Shown: positions 50,200-62,586 of the stretch, in pieces
Numbering within the stretch: the first letter of the stretch is position 1
Layout: each line of letters begins with the position of its first letter
Source: Physella acuta
Lineage: Eukaryota; Mollusca; Gastropoda; Physidae
Length of the DNA: 64,000 nucleotides
Reading direction: 5' to 3'
Assembly (NCBI RefSeq): GCF_028476545.1
Contig: NW_026731981.1
Coordinates: 719,501-783,500 of the forward strand
Made by a program: the position numbers and the translations under genes
The notes under the pieces: model-generated
Database searches by the model: none
Told to the model about the DNA's origin: nothing
What the model saw: the letters and a program-made list of their open reading frames with translations, nothing else

Positions 50200-50850
50200 T
50201 TTAAGCGAATAGATCTAGATCTAAGTCTAGTAATTATATAAAATGAAGGTTTGAAATTATCTAGATCTAGATAGAATTATCTACATCTAGATTCTACGAC
50301 TCGTTTACTTAAGTCTTAAGTGTAGTTTTTGGGTAACTCTTGCTAGATCTAGAATCTAGATCTAATCATTAGCTACGCTAATAGGCCCTGGTTCGAGCAT
50401 TTTAAAATTAGCATATTCCAAACAAAGATTTATTTAAAATAATAAAGGTCTAAAACAGTTTAGTATATAGAAACTCATTATTATCTATATCTAGATAGAA
50501 TTATCTATATTTTAGATCTACGACCGAGCTGTATCTAGAATTTACGTTTATAATTTTGCAAAATTAGCGGTATAGAAGCCGCGTATGAATCTTAAGCTAC
50601 GCACATAGGCCCTGGGTCGAGCATTTCTAAATTAGCATATTCCAAACAAAGATTTATATAAAATAATAAAAGTATAGTTTAATATATAGAAACTCATTAT
50701 TATCTAAATCTTAATAGAATTATCTATATTCTAGATCTACGACTGGTTTGCTTAAATCTAGTACATTTTTTATGGTATTTATAACTAATAAATCTTTGTT
50801 TTGACCTACATTCTAGATCTAGATCTATAAATAACTTTCTTGGACAGATT
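50200..50850. repeat. AGATCTAGATCT-rich stretch with internal duplication
   Basis: Palindromic CTAGATCTAGA motifs are dense. A 190-base segment is repeated (GAGCATTTTAAAATTAGCAT at 50395 and GAGCATTTCTAAATTAGCAT at 50620, with the following bases). Confidence 0.6.
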
Positions 50851-51536
50851 GAAGAGCAAGAGAAATTTATTGTAAAACTAAATGAAAAAACAGTTGAAAA
50901 TTTATATAAGTGTTGGAACGTAATAAATACAGCAAACGGACGTATTGTTTAAGTTATGGACGACAGAAAATTAGCTTTAGAACGCGTTAAACTTTGGAAT
51001 TGGCCACAAAGTCTATGATGGAAGCCGCCATGTTATTGTACTAAAAAGAAACCAAACCTTGTGACGTCACTATTCAGCCAAAAATAGCCATTGTTCTAAA
51101 ACTTTAAAATAAATGTGATTAATCTATCTATGAATAAATCAATAAATTAATTAACGGCTTTACATTATTTTGTAATTAACAGTGTGTTTAAGAAAGAACA
51201 ATATTTACCACCCAAAATCCTATTTTACAGCTCTACACATAATAACAAATTAGAAAAACAAACAAACAAAAACATGAGTTATCAAACGTCACTATTCAGT
51301 CAAAGTTTAGCCATTGTTCTAAAACTTTAATTTTAATGTGGTTAATCTACATATGAATAAATCAATAAATTAATTAACGTCTTTAAATAAATGTGTGATT
51401 AACTGTCTGTCTGCAATCAAAAATTATTCTCTACCTACATAATATTTTACAGCTCTCCACATAGAGTAGAATCATATACAATAGTCAATCAGACAAATAA
51501 ATATTCATGTAAACAAACTTGAGTTTTAGTAGTATA
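50851..51536. other. Intergenic stretch with an internal duplication
   Basis: CACTATTCAGCCAAAAATAG (51068) and CACTATTCAGTCAAAGTTTA (51290), each followed by GCCATTGTTCTAAAACTTTA, mark two copies of a segment of about 220 bases. No gene. Confidence 0.55.
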
Positions 51537-52397
51537 CTAGGCTTGCTGCCCAGCTTCGCTTAGGCTTTCGAAAACATTGAGAATTTGAATGCTTAATTAA
51601 TTCGCCCGAGGGTCGGTCTACGACCTCAAGAGTTATGAAGAGGTTCCTCCGTGGACATTTTTTTTTCGATTTATAGCTCATATAAGGCACCTGTCAGTCG
51701 AGGTCAGTTTTGACCCCCTCATCGTAGACTTTTCGGCCAACCGGCCCCCGTGTTCTGTCACCCCAAGGCAAGATCCTGCCAAATTTAAAGCGCCTGCGGC
51801 GCCGGAAAGTACCCTTTCGGACACTCGACAATCTAGATCTAGAATCCTAATAGAATTTTTTTTTTAAGTTTAGCCCGAGCATAATAAAAGAAATACATTA
51901 ACCAAGTTGACTTGGTGTGTCTCGAACCCGCACCACCTGCGTGGTTTATAGTACACTCCGCTATTTAGGCACCTTAAAAAAAATTTTTATTGTATATATT
52001 TAATAGTGTACGTAGATCTAAATCAAATTTGAATGAAATAGTTCATTTCTTTTTATTTTAAACACGGCAGATGACGTCATTAATTAATGTATAAATAGTA
52101 ACGTCACAGTTTTATGCGTTCTTTTTCATATATATAAATGCTTTTCCGGTTGCATAAATAATACTGTTTCTCTACATTCGAATACGCCTTTATTTTTTAT
52201 TTTTCTTCTTTAAATAAAATTGTGGTTATACATTTAAAACATCTAACATATTATTTTCAACAAAAGTCCGTATAAAGGTATCCATATATCGCTGCCGATT
52301 CTGACGTGATGTCCGGCGAAAATATTTTGCGGACAGAGAGAGAGAGAGAGAAGTGCGCACATGGGCTATTATAGTATTAGATAGATAGATAGATAGA
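51537..52397 (-). mobile_element. Helitron-like or microsatellite-ended element, 861 bp
   Basis: On the minus strand it runs from TCTATCTATCTATC and TAATACTATAATAGCCC to a 3' end with GCTGGGCAGC hairpin, AAGC and CTAG followed by T. R1 sequence resumes immediately to the right. It includes a GC-rich stretch (51600-51830) unlike its AT-rich surroundings and a tRNA-like fragment. Confidence 0.45.
51905..51978 (-). other. tRNA-like fragment
   Basis: The minus strand reads TAGCGGAGTGTACTATAAAC and GTGCGGGTTCGAGACAC, resembling box A and box B. It lies inside the 51537 element. No complete cloverleaf was found. Confidence 0.35.
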
Positions 52398-52399
52398 TG

Positions 52400-54000
52400 T
52401 TTTAAGAAAAGTATACTTTAACAGAATAAATAATTGACAAATAACGATTGAACACTACATTCGATAACCAAAACGGAGCGTCAATCTGTACCCCGACGGT
52501 TATATGACCTGGAGCGTCCCAGGCTACACTATCAGCACTAAGATTTATGTATTAGTATTATTAAGACGATGGGCCGCCACATGTGCTGGCTATACCAAAA
52601 CAGGGACGAACCCGGCGCCCCTGCAGTAGTGTAACCGATGGCTGATAAGAGCGGCCATCGACGATCTCAAAATTAATATTGGTCGTCGAGATGGTCTACA
52701 TAACTATTACAATCATATCGTCAAGATGATCTACCTCACTATTACTTTAATGTCGAAGATATGACCTATCTCACTTATAATATAGGTTGTCGAGATGATC
52801 TTCCTCACTATTATATTCAGATCGTAGAGACAATCTACCCCACTATTACATTCATGTCGTAGAGATGATCTACCTCACTATTACATTCATGTTGTAGAGA
52901 TGATCTATCTCACTTATAATATAGTTTGTCGAGATGATCTACTTCACTATTATATTCGGCTTGTCAAGTTTATCTACCTTACTATTACATTCCGGGCGTC
53001 GAAATGATCTACCTCACTATTAAGTTCATGGCGTCAAGATGATCTGCCTCACTATTATAATCTCAAGGTTGAGAAAGCCATATCGACATAGCAGATTATT
53101 TCTTCGACAAGATGTTAGTGTTTATAAAAGTATGACGTATTTCCTCCATAGTATGACGAAATTATCTGAATTAAAACAAAAACTCGACTACATAAACTTT
53201 GGATAAATACATCATGACCTACTTAATTCACTAATTCAGTAAAATTGTTCAATATATATTCATAAAAAAAATATCTTTATTATTTTCTTAGGCTATCCCT
53301 TACCTTTACCATAGCTTTGAACTTGACCTTGACCCTTTTCAAACATTGTGTTGATATCACCACCGATATAACAGCTATTTAACACAACTTTGGTCTTTTA
53401 AACACATTGAGCCCTCAGAGAGGTAATGACGGAAACACAGTTTTTCACAGCTGTCAGTGTGATGTTACAGCCGTTGTTTACCCAACAGCTTATATTAAAA
53501 CCAATATGTATCATTTTGTTTCAGTGATGGTCAAGTTACCATTAAACCACTATAGCAGCAAAGTTAATAAAGCAGTGGCAATTAAATCACATTGATTTCG
53601 TGATGCTGGTATGCATATGATCTACATCACTATTGTATTCAAGCGGCAGTATGGCCAACCCTCGCCTCTAAAACTGGAATCTAAGACATATATGGATTTG
53701 TTGACATTTACACAACTCAATTCACCACCCCCCCCCCCCCCCCCCCCTGCCCCGGATAGATGAGGGATTTTGAAGATGGGGATTGCAACCCATTTTCGAG
53801 ATGACGATAGAATTATTAACTCAGGTATTCTTTAAACAGCTCCTGCGACACTTTCTGATTCCAAGGTTGTACAAATAATATCCTCTGTCTTGGGTGTAGG
53901 AATTTTATTGAGCTATTATCCAATGATCTAGTAGAAAATAGTCATACTATTTTCATTTACATTTTCTGTTTAAAATAAGTGCTTAAAATAATAAAATAAT
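52400..54000 (+). repeat. R1 block repeat copy with the longest 35 bp array
   Basis: It begins at TTTTAAGAAAAGTATAC, next to the Helitron-like element. The array at 52680-53060 holds about 11 imperfect units of GTCGTCGAGATGATCTACC type. It continues through the CACTATAGCAGCAAAGTTAA block to a poly-C junction and is cut near 54000 by the composite element. Confidence 0.7.
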
Positions 54001-54006
54001 TAATAC

Positions 54007-54890
54007 TAATAGTTTCGCTGTCTGTCTATGTATCTATCTGACAAGAACGCTCTAGAGAAAACACAAGGAAAATAAAAACATGCATAGTAATTCGAAAAAC
54101 GAAGTATGACGTCGACACATTTAGCACAGAGTAGAAAATAATCTCAAGCCGGATAGTGCACACATTAATATGACGTCATTGATTATCGAGTAAACATTCA
54201 ATACAAAGGCAATTTGGTCTAATCTAAGTGGTTTGCGTGAAGAGCTTCTTTCATACAATTCTTCGGGTAGGGGCGAAGCCCCACCCCCGCGTAAGAACGT
54301 CTGAGCCCCCCCCCCCCCTCCCCAACTCAAAAGAAATTTCCTCATCGATACTCTATAATAAAATTACCGCCTAATTAATGTGTCTAATCTAAAAAGTGGT
54401 TTTCTTGCAATGGGACGGTAGACACGTTTTTTTTTGGGGGGGGGGGGGGGGGTGGGGGGGTGGGTTGGTTTCAGTGTTTCTTTCAGACTTTTTCCTCCCC
54501 GGAGAGGGGTGGGGGTACTTGAAATTTTCGGGGGCGGGGGTAGAATTTTCTGGGAGGGGGCGGACACTGGAAAAAGTATATAATTATATTTCGTTGAATG
54601 GGACGGTAGACATGTTTTTTTTTGGGGGGGGGGGGAGTGGGGGGTGGAGGGGTGGGGGGTGGGGGGGTGTGTGGAGGGGGTGGTGTGTGTGGGGGGTGGG
54701 GGGTGGGGGTGGGGGGGGGTGGTGTGTGGGGGTGGGGGTGGGGGTGGTGGTGGTGGTGGTGGGGGGTGGGGGTGGTGTGTGGGGGGGTGGGGGTGGTGTG
54801 TGGGGGGTGGGTTGGTTTTAGTTTAGAGAAAAGAGACAGCACTATCAGCCTAGCGCCCGTTGTACCCTTCCTCAACGGGCCATTTTTCTC
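54007..54890 (+). mobile_element. Second copy of the 18995-type composite element
   Basis: It shares the GTTTCGCTGTCTG start, ACAAGAACGCTCTAGAG, GAAGCCCCACCCCCGCG, an internal hAT remnant, a G-rich tract and the hairpin plus CATTTTTCTCG end with the copy at 18995. It lies between R1 sequences. Confidence 0.5.
54425..54815 (+). repeat. G-rich low-complexity tract, second copy
   Basis: Same composition and element context as 19612-19965. Confidence 0.85.
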
Positions 54891-54924
54891 GTTATTAATA
54901 TGTGTGCATGGAACTCGAGTGCCA

Positions 54925-54977
54925 TCACTTGACATCAAAAGAGTCGCATGTGGCTCGTGAGCCGCAGGTTGCCAACC
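54925..54977. mobile_element. Right-end fragment of the 5406-type hAT element
   Basis: AAGAGTCGCATGTGGCTCGT, GCCGCAGGTTGCC and CCCCTG resemble the right half of the 5406 element with a few changes. No left end is present. Confidence 0.65.
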
Positions 54978-54984
54978 CCTGGGC

Positions 54985-56017
54985 TAGATAAATACAAAAA
55001 TTTATCTATATCGCTTTTGTAACATGTTTACCTAATGATATTTTAAATAGGTTTTTTTATTCGACTTGAATTCTCAAGTCTCTAGATAATTGAAAACGTA
55101 TTGAAAAACTATAATCAATTTAAAATTTCTATAAATGTAGTAAAAATGTTTTAAGAAATGTATAGTTTGCCACAATAGAACATAATGTAATAATGTATTC
55201 AAATACCTGTATGATAATTTAATACACTTATTTTTAATATAAAATTAATATTAGTATTAAATTAATCATTGGTGGTATGTCGTTTTAATAATAACACAAT
55301 ATTTTGGGAGAAAAAATGTTTTTAATTTTAGACATTTTACTTAAATGATGGTTACATGGATTAACTTCACAGAAGTTAAGAACAAGCACATTCGCACTAG
55401 AATAACAATTTTGCGTGCGATGGTGTGAAACATATTTGCTGAACTTTAAAGAATCAACAAAATATTCAGTCTTGATTTTATTTGAGCACTATGGTAGCTA
55501 CGTTCGTGTCAGAGACTGTCATCCATTAGGGACACGGTGGGACACTATGTTCGATAACTGTAACCCCAAAACGTTGTATGTTATTGAGCGTCTCGTGCTT
55601 TCTAACGAGCACTAAGGTTTATACATTTAGTTTAAAGAGCACGCTATATCATTGACACGGCGGGACACTACATGTGATGACTTATCCGAACCAGAGGACG
55701 AACCATGCGGAAGTATAATCCAAGCTTATCTTGACGCACTTAACTGGGAGGTCATCCAATTGATCTACCTCAATAAAACGTTTTGGTCGTCAAGATAATC
55801 TACCTCACTACTACACTCGTGTCTTCCAGATGATATACCTTACGATTATGTGCTGACGGTAGTATGGTCAACACTCGCCTCCTAAAACTGGGATCTAAGA
55901 CATATATCATCCGATTTGTTTACATTTACACAAATCTGTTCTAATCCCTCGGGCAGATGAGGTTTTAAACTAAGAACAGTAACCTATCTAGGTGAGAAAA
56001 CTCCTAAACAACACACG
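54985..56017 (+). repeat. R1 block repeat copy, left of the 56026 hAT element
   Basis: Hairpin block at 55064, GCGATGGTGTGAAAC block, GACACGGTGGGACACTA and ATCTACCTCAATAAAACG short array, then GGGCAGATGAGG and ACCTATCTAGGTGAGAAAAC. It continues at 57387 after the hAT element. Confidence 0.7.
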
Positions 56018-56025
56018 GGTATAGC

Positions 56026-56103
56026 CAGTGGCGGAACTAGGAAAAATGGGACACCCCGAAAAAAAAAAATTTGGGCCCCCATATATGTATATTTATATAT
56101 GTA

Positions 56104-56144
<41 letters not shown>

Positions 56145-56687
56145 GGTTTTGTAAAAAAATTCAATAAAATCTAACCACAACAACATGTCATGTGTATGAG
56201 TGCATTGGTCTATTTTGAAAAAAATTTCATTTATATTTGCCTTAATACTGCTAATCATTAAGTCGGTCAAAAGTATATGAATCATGAAGCTTTGTATAAG
56301 TAAGGGTGTCTCGTGTTATGTTTATATTTACGATTTTTCGTATTTATATTATTCCTTTTAACTACATTTCATTTTTTGTACTATACCAATCTTTAGTACT
56401 TATTTAAGAAAAAAATATAATTAAGATAAGTTATTGCTGTTTAATTTGATTATTACAAATCTATTAAAAGGAGCTTATGAGCACCCCTATTTGACTATTT
56501 GAAAAAGAGAAATAATTTATGGAAGTGATTTGAACGTTTGCCTATCTTTCACACTACAGCTAATGTGTATATTTAAAAAAAATTTACACAACAGCATGTC
56601 TTAGCTACTAAATAACATCACTACAGTATTAGATCTGTTATCTGTTTGTTATTTTACAAAACCACTATCAAGGTGCCAGTGACGAAA

Positions 56688-56786
<99 letters not shown>

Positions 56787-57378
56787 TTAGTGTATCTATT
56801 TGAGACGTTGCCTTGTTTTCTAGAACAGTGGTTATTAAACGTAAACAATGTCGGTACTTTATTTCTTGGCTATTAGTTGTTGGAGCGCTAGTTTGTCCAC
56901 ACCATCACCGATACGAGCCAGCTTAGTTGTTGAGGCGCTATCTATTCGCTTCTTTGTAAGGCTAAGAGCGGGACTGGAGGTCTGATAAAGGAACTTAAAA
57001 GGGACAACAAATCACCGATGTGCTTTAATCTATCAGTACCAAATTTGGGATGGTCTCAAAAAGCTGTCTTAATATCTAGCGGCCTCTTGCGTAATTGATG
57101 TTTTTTCAAAAGAATTTTGTCGACAGCAGCGTGTGTTTGATTGTAAGAAAAAGAATATACAAGAGCGTGGGATGGTGTCTATAGAATAAAGATACACTAA
57201 CCACAGCTACAGTATTCTTTTTTTCAAAACAACCATCAGTTCAAAAATGCAAGAAAATTAACTTAAAATATTTTTAAAAAATGATTATGGGCGGCTGTGG
57301 GTCCCCTAAACGGCGTGCCCCCTTCCCCCCCCCCCCCCCCGCATTGCGGGGTTTGGCGGCACTGTAGTTCCGCCCCTG
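56026..57378. mobile_element. hAT-type element, 1353 bp, within an R1 copy
   Basis: Ends CAGTGGCGGAACTAGG and TAGTTCCGCCCCTG, perfect target duplication GGTATAGC (56018-56025 and 57379-57386). It contains two (TA)n tracts (56107-56142, 56692-56786) and AT-rich filler; no transposase frame is visible. Confidence 0.85.
56692..56786. repeat. (TA)n microsatellite inside the 56026 hAT element
   Basis: About 95 bases of alternating AT. Confidence 0.95.
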
Positions 57379-57386
57379 GGTATAGC

Positions 57387-57640
57387 CCCTAGGATTACCA
57401 ACTTAGGTTTCCTTTAGGTTACTCTGATTTTTCTGATTCCAAGCCACAGATAACACCCTGTTCTTTAGGTGCTTTGATTTTCATTTAGCTATCATCCAAT
57501 AATGAAGTAGACTAGGGTCATATTTATTAAATTTACCTATTGCTATCTGTTTATTTAAGTAAATGTTGAATCTAAGATGAGCAGAATACGATGCATTAAA
57601 TTTCTGAACATATCCAATAAAATGTATGTTTAAGTTGTCT
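57387..57640 (+). repeat. R1 block repeat continued after the 56026 element
   Basis: GATTACCAACTTAGGTTTCC, CTATCATCCAATAATGAAG and GAATCTAAGATGAG match the 3660-3860 and 45920-46120 segments, then R1 similarity fades. Confidence 0.65.
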
Positions 57641-60159
57641 CATTAGATAAAAAACAAGTGGATAAACCATCAGTGTCCTTGCGACTCTGTGGACACATTT
57701 ATGTTATTTTAATGTAAACACTATAATCTTAAGATCCCTGCACCATGGGATGTAAAATGTTAGAGGAGTGATGATTATTGATACATTGGGTAAATGGTAC
57801 GTTGTCTGAGATTCTGAATAATAAACTACCCGATCAATATGAAAAAGGCCAGAAAAACTTATCTGTGACACAGCAACTTTTGAAAACTTCACTTGTAAAG
57901 TTCATGAAACAACAAATTCCGTGCAAAATAGCTTAAATTCAACACTCAAGTGTTGATTTTTTAATAGTAATTTTGAATAAGGTTTTAATTAGACGGATAA
58001 TTTGTTTTAGAACAAGCAACTTAATTCTATCTTTTAGGCCAGCATTTTTTGTTTTTTTAAAATAACTTTGGTCAATAGAAAGTCAAGTAGAGATTGTATA
58101 ACGACATGATTAGCCTAACGACTTTATAAGAATTAAATTCTACACATTTCAAAATGTTACAACTTCTTTTACGCAAAATCTGAAACTGACTTGCTTCGGA
58201 ACATTTTAAATCATATCGAACCTCTCCAAGACAACTACATCAACACAAAGTTATATTAGGCTTGTAAACTCTAGCCTACATATCAAACCTCTCCAAGACA
58301 ACTATATTATTATGCAATATCACGTATGTAAAAGTAATCAATTACTTGAACACAACTTGGGGGATTCTGACCAGCGCACAACTTTACGCTTGAATTGATT
58401 CGTCACACGGCAGCACAGAGTGTCTTTCTTTACTTAACAAGGTCTTGTCTTAGTACACTTAATATTTAAATGTTCTGTGGTCAAGACAACTTTATAATAA
58501 TTAATAATATAAAGTATATTTGTACAAAAACAGAAATAGACTGTTTCTCTTCTAGTATATGAAGCAACTTTCATGAATATTTGCATACCCTGGTTTATAT
58601 AGTTATTGGATAAATATATTCCTAACAGTCTGTTGCAAACAAGCAATTTGAGGTAGATTGTTCAATGATGGAGAAAGGGGTATTTTCTAGTTGAACTGTA
58701 CAATATGTCGTGTAGTGTTCTATTAGATTGTTATCAAATGTGTCGTACATAATTGAAGTAACCCGTTCTGGTAGATTTAACCCTCTATCTCCACCGTCAC
58801 GCATCGTCACAAAATGTCATATTACCTTCAAAAATATCACAATACTCACCATCCCCAACCCTCAAAGTGCATATTTTAATATGTTTTATGTACAACGTCG
58901 TTTTTCATAATAAAATAAACTTACCTGGGCAACATTAAGTTTGATCAATTTTAAATACAGTTTACAAATATAGGTCTAAAAATGCAAAAAAATAAATAAA
59001 TTCTGAAATCTATTTTTCAGCTGCAAAAGTTTAAATTCATCGTTTTTTTTCTTTACCCCGCCTCCCCATTCTCCATCTCCTTCATCGTTTATTTTTCTTA
59101 AGCACGGCATTTATAATAGGGAAAACTAAGATTCTGGGCATTTTTAATGATCTAAAAATGATACTTGTTACCTGATAACTATTTCAATTTCGCAGTCCAT
59201 TGAAAACTGTCATATTTCTGGCTAAAGGTAGGTAATTATATATTTTTTTATTTGGGATAATTAGTTAAATAATCATTCTCACTTTTTATGGTTTTTATGC
59301 TGTTGTTAGTGGGTGATGGTTGGAAATTACCGATGTTTGTGATTATGATTTACAATGTGGAACGTAATTTGACATATGGTGTGTACTAGTGTCGGATATG
59401 TAGTTCTAGGGCCCGCCGGCTAAAATAGGGCGTAGTTAACGTCGGCGATTAATATGTTATTACGAAATATATGTCATTTAATATGTATAAAGCACAATAT
59501 TGTCTTTAAAGTACATAGCACCTTCTCGTGTTAAAATTAAGCACATCCTTATTAAGTGAGAGAGAGAGAGAGAAAGAGAGAGAGAGACAATCACTAAAAT
59601 GTTTGCAACAGGTATTTTCATAATAAACTACTTGGCATAATTCCTAGCTTGAAATAAGCTTTCAATAAATACCCCTGAGTATTAAACTAAGCATTAAAAA
59701 CCTTTGTGATAGTTTTTACACGTTGTGCAATTTAATTGTATAAGAAGCTAGAATCATCAAAAGAGTACAGTTACGAATCTTATATAATAAATGTGAGAGT
59801 TTCAAGTAAATTAAAGACGTTAACTATACGCATACGAATGTGTATGTACTATACGTTTCGTCGCTGATTATTTGGCTTTATGAATTTCACTAAAATACCA
59901 ATTTTGTAAAGAAATTGATTGCATTTTGTATTCAATTAAAATATTTATTTCAATACAGCGTTTATGGAACTCCGATGAATGGTTTCAAAATACATCCGAA
60001 TTCTATTTGTATATTCTGTATATACAGAAACATCGCATCGCATGATGCTTGGGCACCAATCATGCAAAATTAATGTTTGTGTGTGCAAAAACCTCCACAT
60101 GAGTATTCTCAACAGCTTCCCAAAGCTCCATAGTGATCGAAAAAAATGTACGCATGCAT
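57641..60159. other. Intergenic stretch, no supported gene
   Basis: AT-rich. Short open frames only, none with a recognisable domain. Two near copies of CCTCTCCAAGACAACTA occur at 58220 and 58290. Confidence 0.45.
59555..59588 (+). repeat. (GA)n microsatellite
   Basis: AG repeats with one AAAG interruption in otherwise unremarkable AT-rich sequence. Confidence 0.93.
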
Positions 60160-60194
60160 ATACGACACACAAACTAACATACCGACAAATATAT

Positions 60195-60218
60195 TGAGAG
60201 AGAGAGAGAGAGAGAGAT
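60195..60218 (+). repeat. (GA)n microsatellite in R2
   Basis: AG repeat expansion at a position where the other R2 copy (13558) reads GAGGGAGAGATG. Confidence 0.9.
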
Positions 60219-60326
60219 GTATAGATGGATATTTATAATCAATAAATACATGTGTACAAAAACATAAAATAATTTAATGCCAATGTTAATTGTAGTAAAT
60301 GCAAATTTAGCGAGTTGCGGTGGGGA

Positions 60327-60440
60327 GCATATAGACAATACATCATATAAAAGAGTTTATTGACAATACATCATATAAAAGAGTTTATTGACAATGCATC
60401 ATATAAAAGAGTTTATTGACCATACATCATATAAAAGAGT
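60327..60440 (+). repeat. 28 bp tandem repeat, four units
   Basis: CATCATATAAAAGAGTTTAT recurs four times with 28-base spacing. The R2 paralogue at about 13670 has a single unit. Confidence 0.85.
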
Positions 60441-60605
60441 TGTTTTGTAAAGAAAACTCAATATTGTTTTCAAACCATGGATTCACGTATGTTCTATTAA
60501 AAGAAAATTTGAATAGCACTTTAAACTAAAATATGAATCTAATATTTAAAAATAAATTTTAAAACTGTTTATTTATTTGAATAATGTTTAGTTACACGGT
60601 TTACT

Positions 60606-60935
60606 GTTTCTGCAGATTATACCAATTGTAATCAGGTAATATGGCGAAGGACAGGATTAAACGACATTGTCTCAGAAGTTCGAACGAGGATATGGAGATG
60701 GCTAGGCCATGTCCTACGCATGAGCAAAAAAAGACTCCACAACATGGCGCTGAAGTGGAATCCACCCGGAAAGAGAAATAGAGGAAGACCACTGGGAACA
60801 TGGAGGAGGGAGATGGAAGAAGAAGTACAGGCTACTGGCAAAACCTGGCATGAACTAAAGTGGCTCGCCCAGGACAGGGTAAAATGGCGGAGATTTGTTG
60901 CTGCCCTATACTCCACAGGGAGTGATGAGGATTAA
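60606..60935 (+). mobile_element. 5'-truncated LINE, C-terminal end of an RTE-like reverse transcriptase
   Basis: An open frame ends in a segment containing IWRWLGHVLRM, PPGKRNRGRP, GTWRR, ELKWLAQDR and WRRFVAAL, then a stop at 60933-60935. This is the C-terminal tail of a non-LTR retrotransposon ORF of the type common in RTE-like LINEs. A short TAAATAAGTAAG tail directly follows the stop, as expected of the very short 3' UTRs of that clade. The equivalent position in the paralogous block near 13860-13930 lacks it, so it inserted after the block duplicated. Clade assignment is from pattern memory. Confidence 0.75.
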
Positions 60936-62107
60936 ATAAGTAAGACTAGCTAAATGACAATTTCCAAGATAAATTAAATAAGATCGGGAAAACCTCAGAT
61001 TCCTGACTTCCTGTCGTAATAAAAATAACACTCTATGAGGAATCGCCGTTCCAGTTCAACACAGCCCTATACGAACTGTTGCTGAAGGTATGTACTTATT
61101 ATTTCTCAACCTAGTTTTTTTAATATAGTTGATTAGAGTATAATTTATAGCTGACTTTATAATAAATAGGTCCTATTCAATTAAATAAACTTAACTTTAA
61201 TATATTTTTAAAGATTTTAAATCATACGTATCTTGTCCATCACTAAATATGTTGTCAGTAGCATTTGAATTTATTAGCTAAGCATTTGCCCATAGTAAGC
61301 ACAGCAGCTGTGTTAAAGAGGTGGGTGTGGAGTGGATAGTTATTTTTCCTGATTTCTGCGACTCTGCGACTCTAGCAATATATATATATATATCTCATTT
61401 GTGAATTTTTCAGGGAAAGAAATGTAGTTCGTATGGGGTGGATTAAATGTTTGTGTAGTTATTGCAGGGAAGAAGGAAGTTCTAACTCAAATTTTTTAAT
61501 GACGGTTTTTTAACTACTAGAAACAACATCATCAACATTTATTAGATAATAGTATGGTTTATAGTGTTATAAGCATGCAAAATACTAACCTATATTCATA
61601 TCATTAAGCTTCAACCTAACTGAAAACACGGAATTTAACATTGATAAATTTATTTTTTTTAAAGTTTTTTTTTAAATTTGTCTACAAAACAAACAACAGA
61701 TTTTATATTTCGCTTTATAAAAATGGGTAAAAATACGTGGCCAAAAATGATTTTGAAAATCTATATCAAAATTAAGTTTACATTCAGCTTCCCCTCTCGC
61801 GACAAACACATAACATTTTCTTCGTGTGTCTTTCCCTCCCTTCTCTCACCCAACCCTCCATTACCGTAAACGGTAATGGTATAGGTTGATAAATCGGGAA
61901 AACATCAGATGACGGGACTTTTTCTTGTACTAAAAATACCACTTGTGTTTCTGTTCCTCCCTATAATAATAAATACATTGGAACGCATTCAGGCAAAGAT
62001 AATATAAAAAGTTGTTTACATACGATTTAGACATAATAAATATGTTCGCAAAACAGCAGACTGCCGAACTTACATTATACAAGTAATAGCACTGTGTCAA
62101 TATAGAC

Positions 62108-62481
62108 CAGTGGTGTAGCGAGGTCGGTGTCACCCGGTGCGGCACTTAATGGTGTTACCCCCCCCCCCCCACAGAGGCGTAGCGACCCTTTCCGTGGACA
62201 AACTTTCAATTTACGATTTGCACCCCCTCCCCCCCTCAACCTTTTGATTAGTACCCCCCTCAAACTTTCGATATGCACCCCTTTCTCCCCTCAAACTCGA
62301 TTTGCACCTCTTAAAAGACTATTTAACACTCGAATTAATCACTTAATTAAGTGAAATTATCATTTTTCTCTATATATTTTGCAATTTTTTGCCTCGGTTT
62401 CACCCCCCTAAATGGTGTCACCCGGTGCGGTCCGCACCCCCCCCCCCCCCCCGCCCCCCTCCCCTTCTCGCTACGTCACTG
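62108..62481. mobile_element. hAT-type element, 374 bp, with a second hAT fragment inside
   Basis: Ends CAGTGGTGTAGCGAGG and CTCGCTACGTCACTG; flanks ATATAGAC and ACATAGAC (7 of 8). Subterminal TCACCCGGTGCGG occurs near both ends in the same orientation. From 62174 a CAGAGGCGTAGCGACCC fragment with repeated TTTGCACCCC motifs lies inside. Confidence 0.82.
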
Positions 62482-62586
62482 ACATAGACCAAAACGAACT
62501 GTTGCTAAATGTATGTAATTTCTATATCTCTATATAGTTCTATTAATTTAATTGATTTGATTAAAAAAATTACCTCTCAACTTTAA

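Noticed and set aside
54396-54960. Gly-rich and Pro/His-rich frames
   Set aside because: Translation of the poly-G tract of a mobile element on either strand.
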